Source: Flavobacteriaceae bacterium
GTDB taxonomy: Bacteria > Bacteroidota > Bacteroidia > Flavobacteriales > Flavobacteriaceae
Length of the DNA: 24,802 bases
NCBI GenBank assembly: GCA_002702385.1
Contig: NZZF01000031.1
Span: forward strand, 1 to 24,802
Reading direction: 5' to 3'
Shown piece by piece: positions 22,603 through 24,802 of this stretch. The notes under the pieces were generated by a model. It was not told the DNA's origin. It saw only the letters and a list, made by a program, of their open reading frames with translations, and did no database searches. The position numbers and the translations under genes are program-made. Numbering within the stretch: the first letter of the stretch is position 1; each line of letters begins with the position of its first letter.

Positions 22603-24759
22603 ATGAAAAAATTAATTTTAACGGTATTTTTATTTTCAAACCTGATAATATCTCAGGAGAAAGTCACTGATACCATTCAATCATTAGAACAAAACTTAGA
22701 TGAAGTAATTGTGGAGGCAATTCGAATAGATAGATCCTCACCTTTTAGCTTTTCTAACGTTGATAAAAAAGATCTTGAATTAAAAAATCTAGGTCAGGAT
22801 CTACCAATTTTATTAAACTTTTCTCCATCTGTTGTAACAACATCTGATGCAGGAGCTGGAATTGGTTATACAGGAATAAGAATTCGTGGTGTAAGTCCTC
22901 AATCAACAAACATAACTATCAACGGTATTCCTTACAATGATCCTGAATCATTAGGGACTTTTTGGGTTAATTTACCTGATTTTACATCATCAGTTGAAAG
23001 TTTACAAATTCAAAGAGGAATTGGAACATCAACAAATGGATCAGGAGCTTTTGGTGCGAGTATTAATATATTAACAGATAAAATTTCTCAATTTGCATAT
23101 ACTGAAATTGCTAATTCATTTGGTAGTTATAACACTTTGAAGCATACTGTTAAACTAAGTACAGGTATAATCAATGATCATTTTGAAATATCTGGAAGAT
23201 TATCAAAAATTGATTCAGATGGGTATATTGATAGAGCTTATTCTGATTTAAAATCCTACTTTATTCAGGCAAATTATTTTGATGAAAATACTCTAATAAA
23301 AGCAATAACATTTGGAGGACATGAAAAGACATATCAATCTTGGTATGGAATAACAAAAGAACAAATGATTGAAAACCGAAGGCAAAATCCATATACATAT
23401 GAAAATGAAATAGACAACTACAAACAAGATCATTTTCAATTGCACTGGAGTGAACAAATAAACAATACACTTTCAACCAATATTAGTTTAAACTACACTG
23501 ATGGAAGAGGTTATTTTGAGCAGTACAGAGATGATGATTCTGTTGAAACTTATTCTGGAATTGTAAAATCAGATTTGGATCAAAATGGTAATGAAACAGG
23601 GACTACTGACCTTATTAGAAGAAGGTGGTTAGACAATGATTTTTATGTACTCAATGCATCTTTAAATTATAATTATGAGAATTTAAACTTGATATTAAGT
23701 GGATCATACAGTAATTATATTGGAGATCATTTTGGTGAAGTTATATGGGCTAGAAATTTTGATGAAAACTATTCTATAAGAGACAGATATTATAAAGGGA
23801 ATGGTAAAAAAAATGATTTAAGTTTTTTTACAAAAGTGTCGTATAAATTAAAAGATATTTTAATTTTCGGGGATTTACAGCTTAGGAAAATTAATTATAA
23901 AACCTCGGGAATGACATCTGATTTAATTAATTTAAAACTTGATAAAAAATATAATTTTTTTAATCCTAAGGTTGGAATTACTCACAATTTAAATTCAAAT
24001 TCACTTATATATCTTTCATACTCAAGAGCAAACCGTGAACCAAGTAGAAGTGATTACGAAAACAACCCTGATATTAAACCTGAAAAATTAAATGATTTAG
24101 AATTTGGGTACAGACTTAGCTCTAATAAATTGGAGGTTAATTTAAATGCATATTATATGCTATACAACGAACAACTTGTTTTAACAGGTGCAATTGATGA
24201 TGTTGGAGCTCCAATTAGGACAAATAGCGGAAGTAGTTACAGATTTGGAATTGAATCTGAAATAAACTTAGAATTGTCAAAAAAACTTGATATTTCTTCT
24301 AATTTAACTTTAAGTTCAAATAAGAATAAAGAAGTAATTTCTAATTATAATGGTGCTCTAACTAATTTCGGTAAAACCAATTTGTCATACTCACCAAACT
24401 TTATTACAAATAATACCATAAATTATAAGTTTACAGATAAGTTTAGCTTAAGTATGCTTTCTAAATATGTAGGAAAACAATTTATGGGTAATACAGATGC
24501 TAAAAATTCAATTCTTGAAAGTTATTTTGTAAATGATTTAAATTTTAATTTAAAAATTACTCCAAAACGTATTTTTAATGAAATTATAGTGAGTGGATTG
24601 ATTAATAACATTCTTGACAAGGAATATGTATCCAACGGATACTATTATACCTACGATGATACTTGGAGCAATCCAGGAGAGACAATAACTTTAGATGGGG
24701 CCGGTTATTATCCTCAAGCTACAAGGAACTTTTTGGTTGGTCTTTTGTTAAAATTTTAA
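22603..24759 (+). CDS. TonB-dependent outer-membrane receptor, probably thiamin uptake
   Basis: Outer-membrane beta-barrel importer energised by TonB-ExbBD. It is 718 aa. A signal peptide (about residues 1-18, MKKLILTVFLFSNLIIS) is followed by a TonB-box-like LDEVIVEAIR (about 32-41), a plug domain with GIGYTGIRIRG and INGIPYNDPE (about 85-112) and FGASINILTD, and a barrel ending in aromatic ...FLVGLLLKF. There is no SusD partner and no N-terminal carboxypeptidase-like domain, unlike SusC glycan receptors, which fits a vitamin or cofactor substrate. Control by the TPP riboswitch immediately upstream makes thiamin or a phosphorylated derivative the likely cargo. The ATG at 22603 has no Shine-Dalgarno sequence. 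Confidence 0.93.
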   Translation: MKKLILTVFLFSNLIISQEKVTDTIQSLEQNLDEVIVEAIRIDRSSPFSFSNVDKKDLELKNLGQDLPILLNFSPSVVTTSDAGAGIGYTGIRIRGVSPQSTNITINGIPYNDPESLGTFWVNLPDFTSSVESLQIQRGIGTSTNGSGAFGASINILTDKISQFAYTEIANSFGSYNTLKHTVKLSTGIINDHFEISGRLSKIDSDGYIDRAYSDLKSYFIQANYFDENTLIKAITFGGHEKTYQSWYGITKEQMIENRRQNPYTYENEIDNYKQDHFQLHWSEQINNTLSTNISLNYTDGRGYFEQYRDDDSVETYSGIVKSDLDQNGNETGTTDLIRRRWLDNDFYVLNASLNYNYENLNLILSGSYSNYIGDHFGEVIWARNFDENYSIRDRYYKGNGKKNDLSFFTKVSYKLKDILIFGDLQLRKINYKTSGMTSDLINLKLDKKYNFFNPKVGITHNLNSNSLIYLSYSRANREPSRSDYENNPDIKPEKLNDLEFGYRLSSNKLEVNLNAYYMLYNEQLVLTGAIDDVGAPIRTNSGSSYRFGIESEINLELSKKLDISSNLTLSSNKNKEVISNYNGALTNFGKTNLSYSPNFITNNTINYKFTDKFSLSMLSKYVGKQFMGNTDAKNSILESYFVNDLNFNLKITPKRIFNEIIVSGLINNILDKEYVSNGYYYTYDDTWSNPGETITLDGAGYYPQATRNFLVGLLLKF

Positions 24760-24778
24760 TCTATAAAAATATTTATAT

Positions 24779-24786
24779 TAAATTTG
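24779..24786 (+). promoter_or_regulatory. Possible -7 promoter element for the next gene
   Basis: TAAATTTG is an exact TAnnTTTG match 19 bases after the receptor stop codon and just before the window edge. No -33 TTG at proper spacing is seen, and the gene it would serve is outside the window. Confidence 0.3.
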
Positions 24787-24802
24787 CACTGTGAAAAACC
24801 TA

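Noticed and set aside
1..24802. Mobile, defence or CRISPR island
   Set aside because: All genes but a few unknowns are core functions, composition looks even, and no transposase, integrase, direct repeats, tRNA-linked att site or repeat-spacer array is visible.

Overview
The window is very AT-rich, densely packed chromosomal DNA from a member of the Bacteroidota, most likely a streamlined (probably marine) Flavobacteriales. The evidence is the gene content and order (purH-mreBCD-mrdA-rodA, ftsX-DUF3098-uppP-truB, greA-HIT-DUF3127-aat), the Bacteroidota-restricted families DUF3098 and DUF3127, a plug-type TonB-dependent receptor, start codons with no purine-rich Shine-Dalgarno sequence in front of them, and several copies of the Bacteroidota promoter element TAnnTTTG. 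The longest stretch without a gene is only about 100 bases. No tRNA, rRNA, insertion sequence, prophage, CRISPR array or resistance gene is visible.

Layout. 1-6922 (+): the end of purH, then the elongasome operon mreB, mreC, mreD, mrdA (PBP2), rodA. 6925-10079 (-): the tail-specific protease prc followed by an OppC/DppC-type ABC permease. 10185-12042 (+): surE and lpxB. 12039-14840 (-): leuS. 14943-17524 (+): ftsX, a DUF3098 membrane protein, uppP, truB. 17516-19392 (-): greA, a HIT hydrolase, a DUF3127 protein with an SSB-like tail, aat. 19479-20699 (+): a lipoprotein with a degenerate Rieske motif, then rplU and rpmA. 20731-24759 (+): a phosphopantetheinyl transferase, a PnuC-family transporter, a NadR-type kinase, a TPP riboswitch and a TonB-dependent receptor.

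Functional themes. Much of the window serves envelope growth: cell-wall elongation (Mre/PBP2/RodA), recycling of the undecaprenyl carrier (UppP), divisome hydrolase control (FtsX), lipid A synthesis (LpxB) and periplasmic proteolysis (Prc). The last block looks like a thiamin uptake and salvage module: outer-membrane receptor under TPP control, PnuC/PnuT-type inner-membrane carrier and a P-loop kinase.

Most genes are ordinary housekeeping genes, and I do not see a self-evident new defence or mobile system. The points most worth a second look are: (1) the lipoprotein at 19479-19904, whose cysteines match the cytochrome bc1-type Rieske pattern while both histidine ligands are asparagine; (2) the TPP riboswitch that begins inside the stop codon of the preceding gene, has a minimal P3 and an all-A/U P5, and is followed by a possible anti-aptamer segment; (3) five gene junctions that all use the same 8-base overlap ATGNNTRR; (4) a hairpin plus ten-U tract at the 5' end of the greA transcript; (5) the DUF3127 protein ending in DDLPF like SSB.
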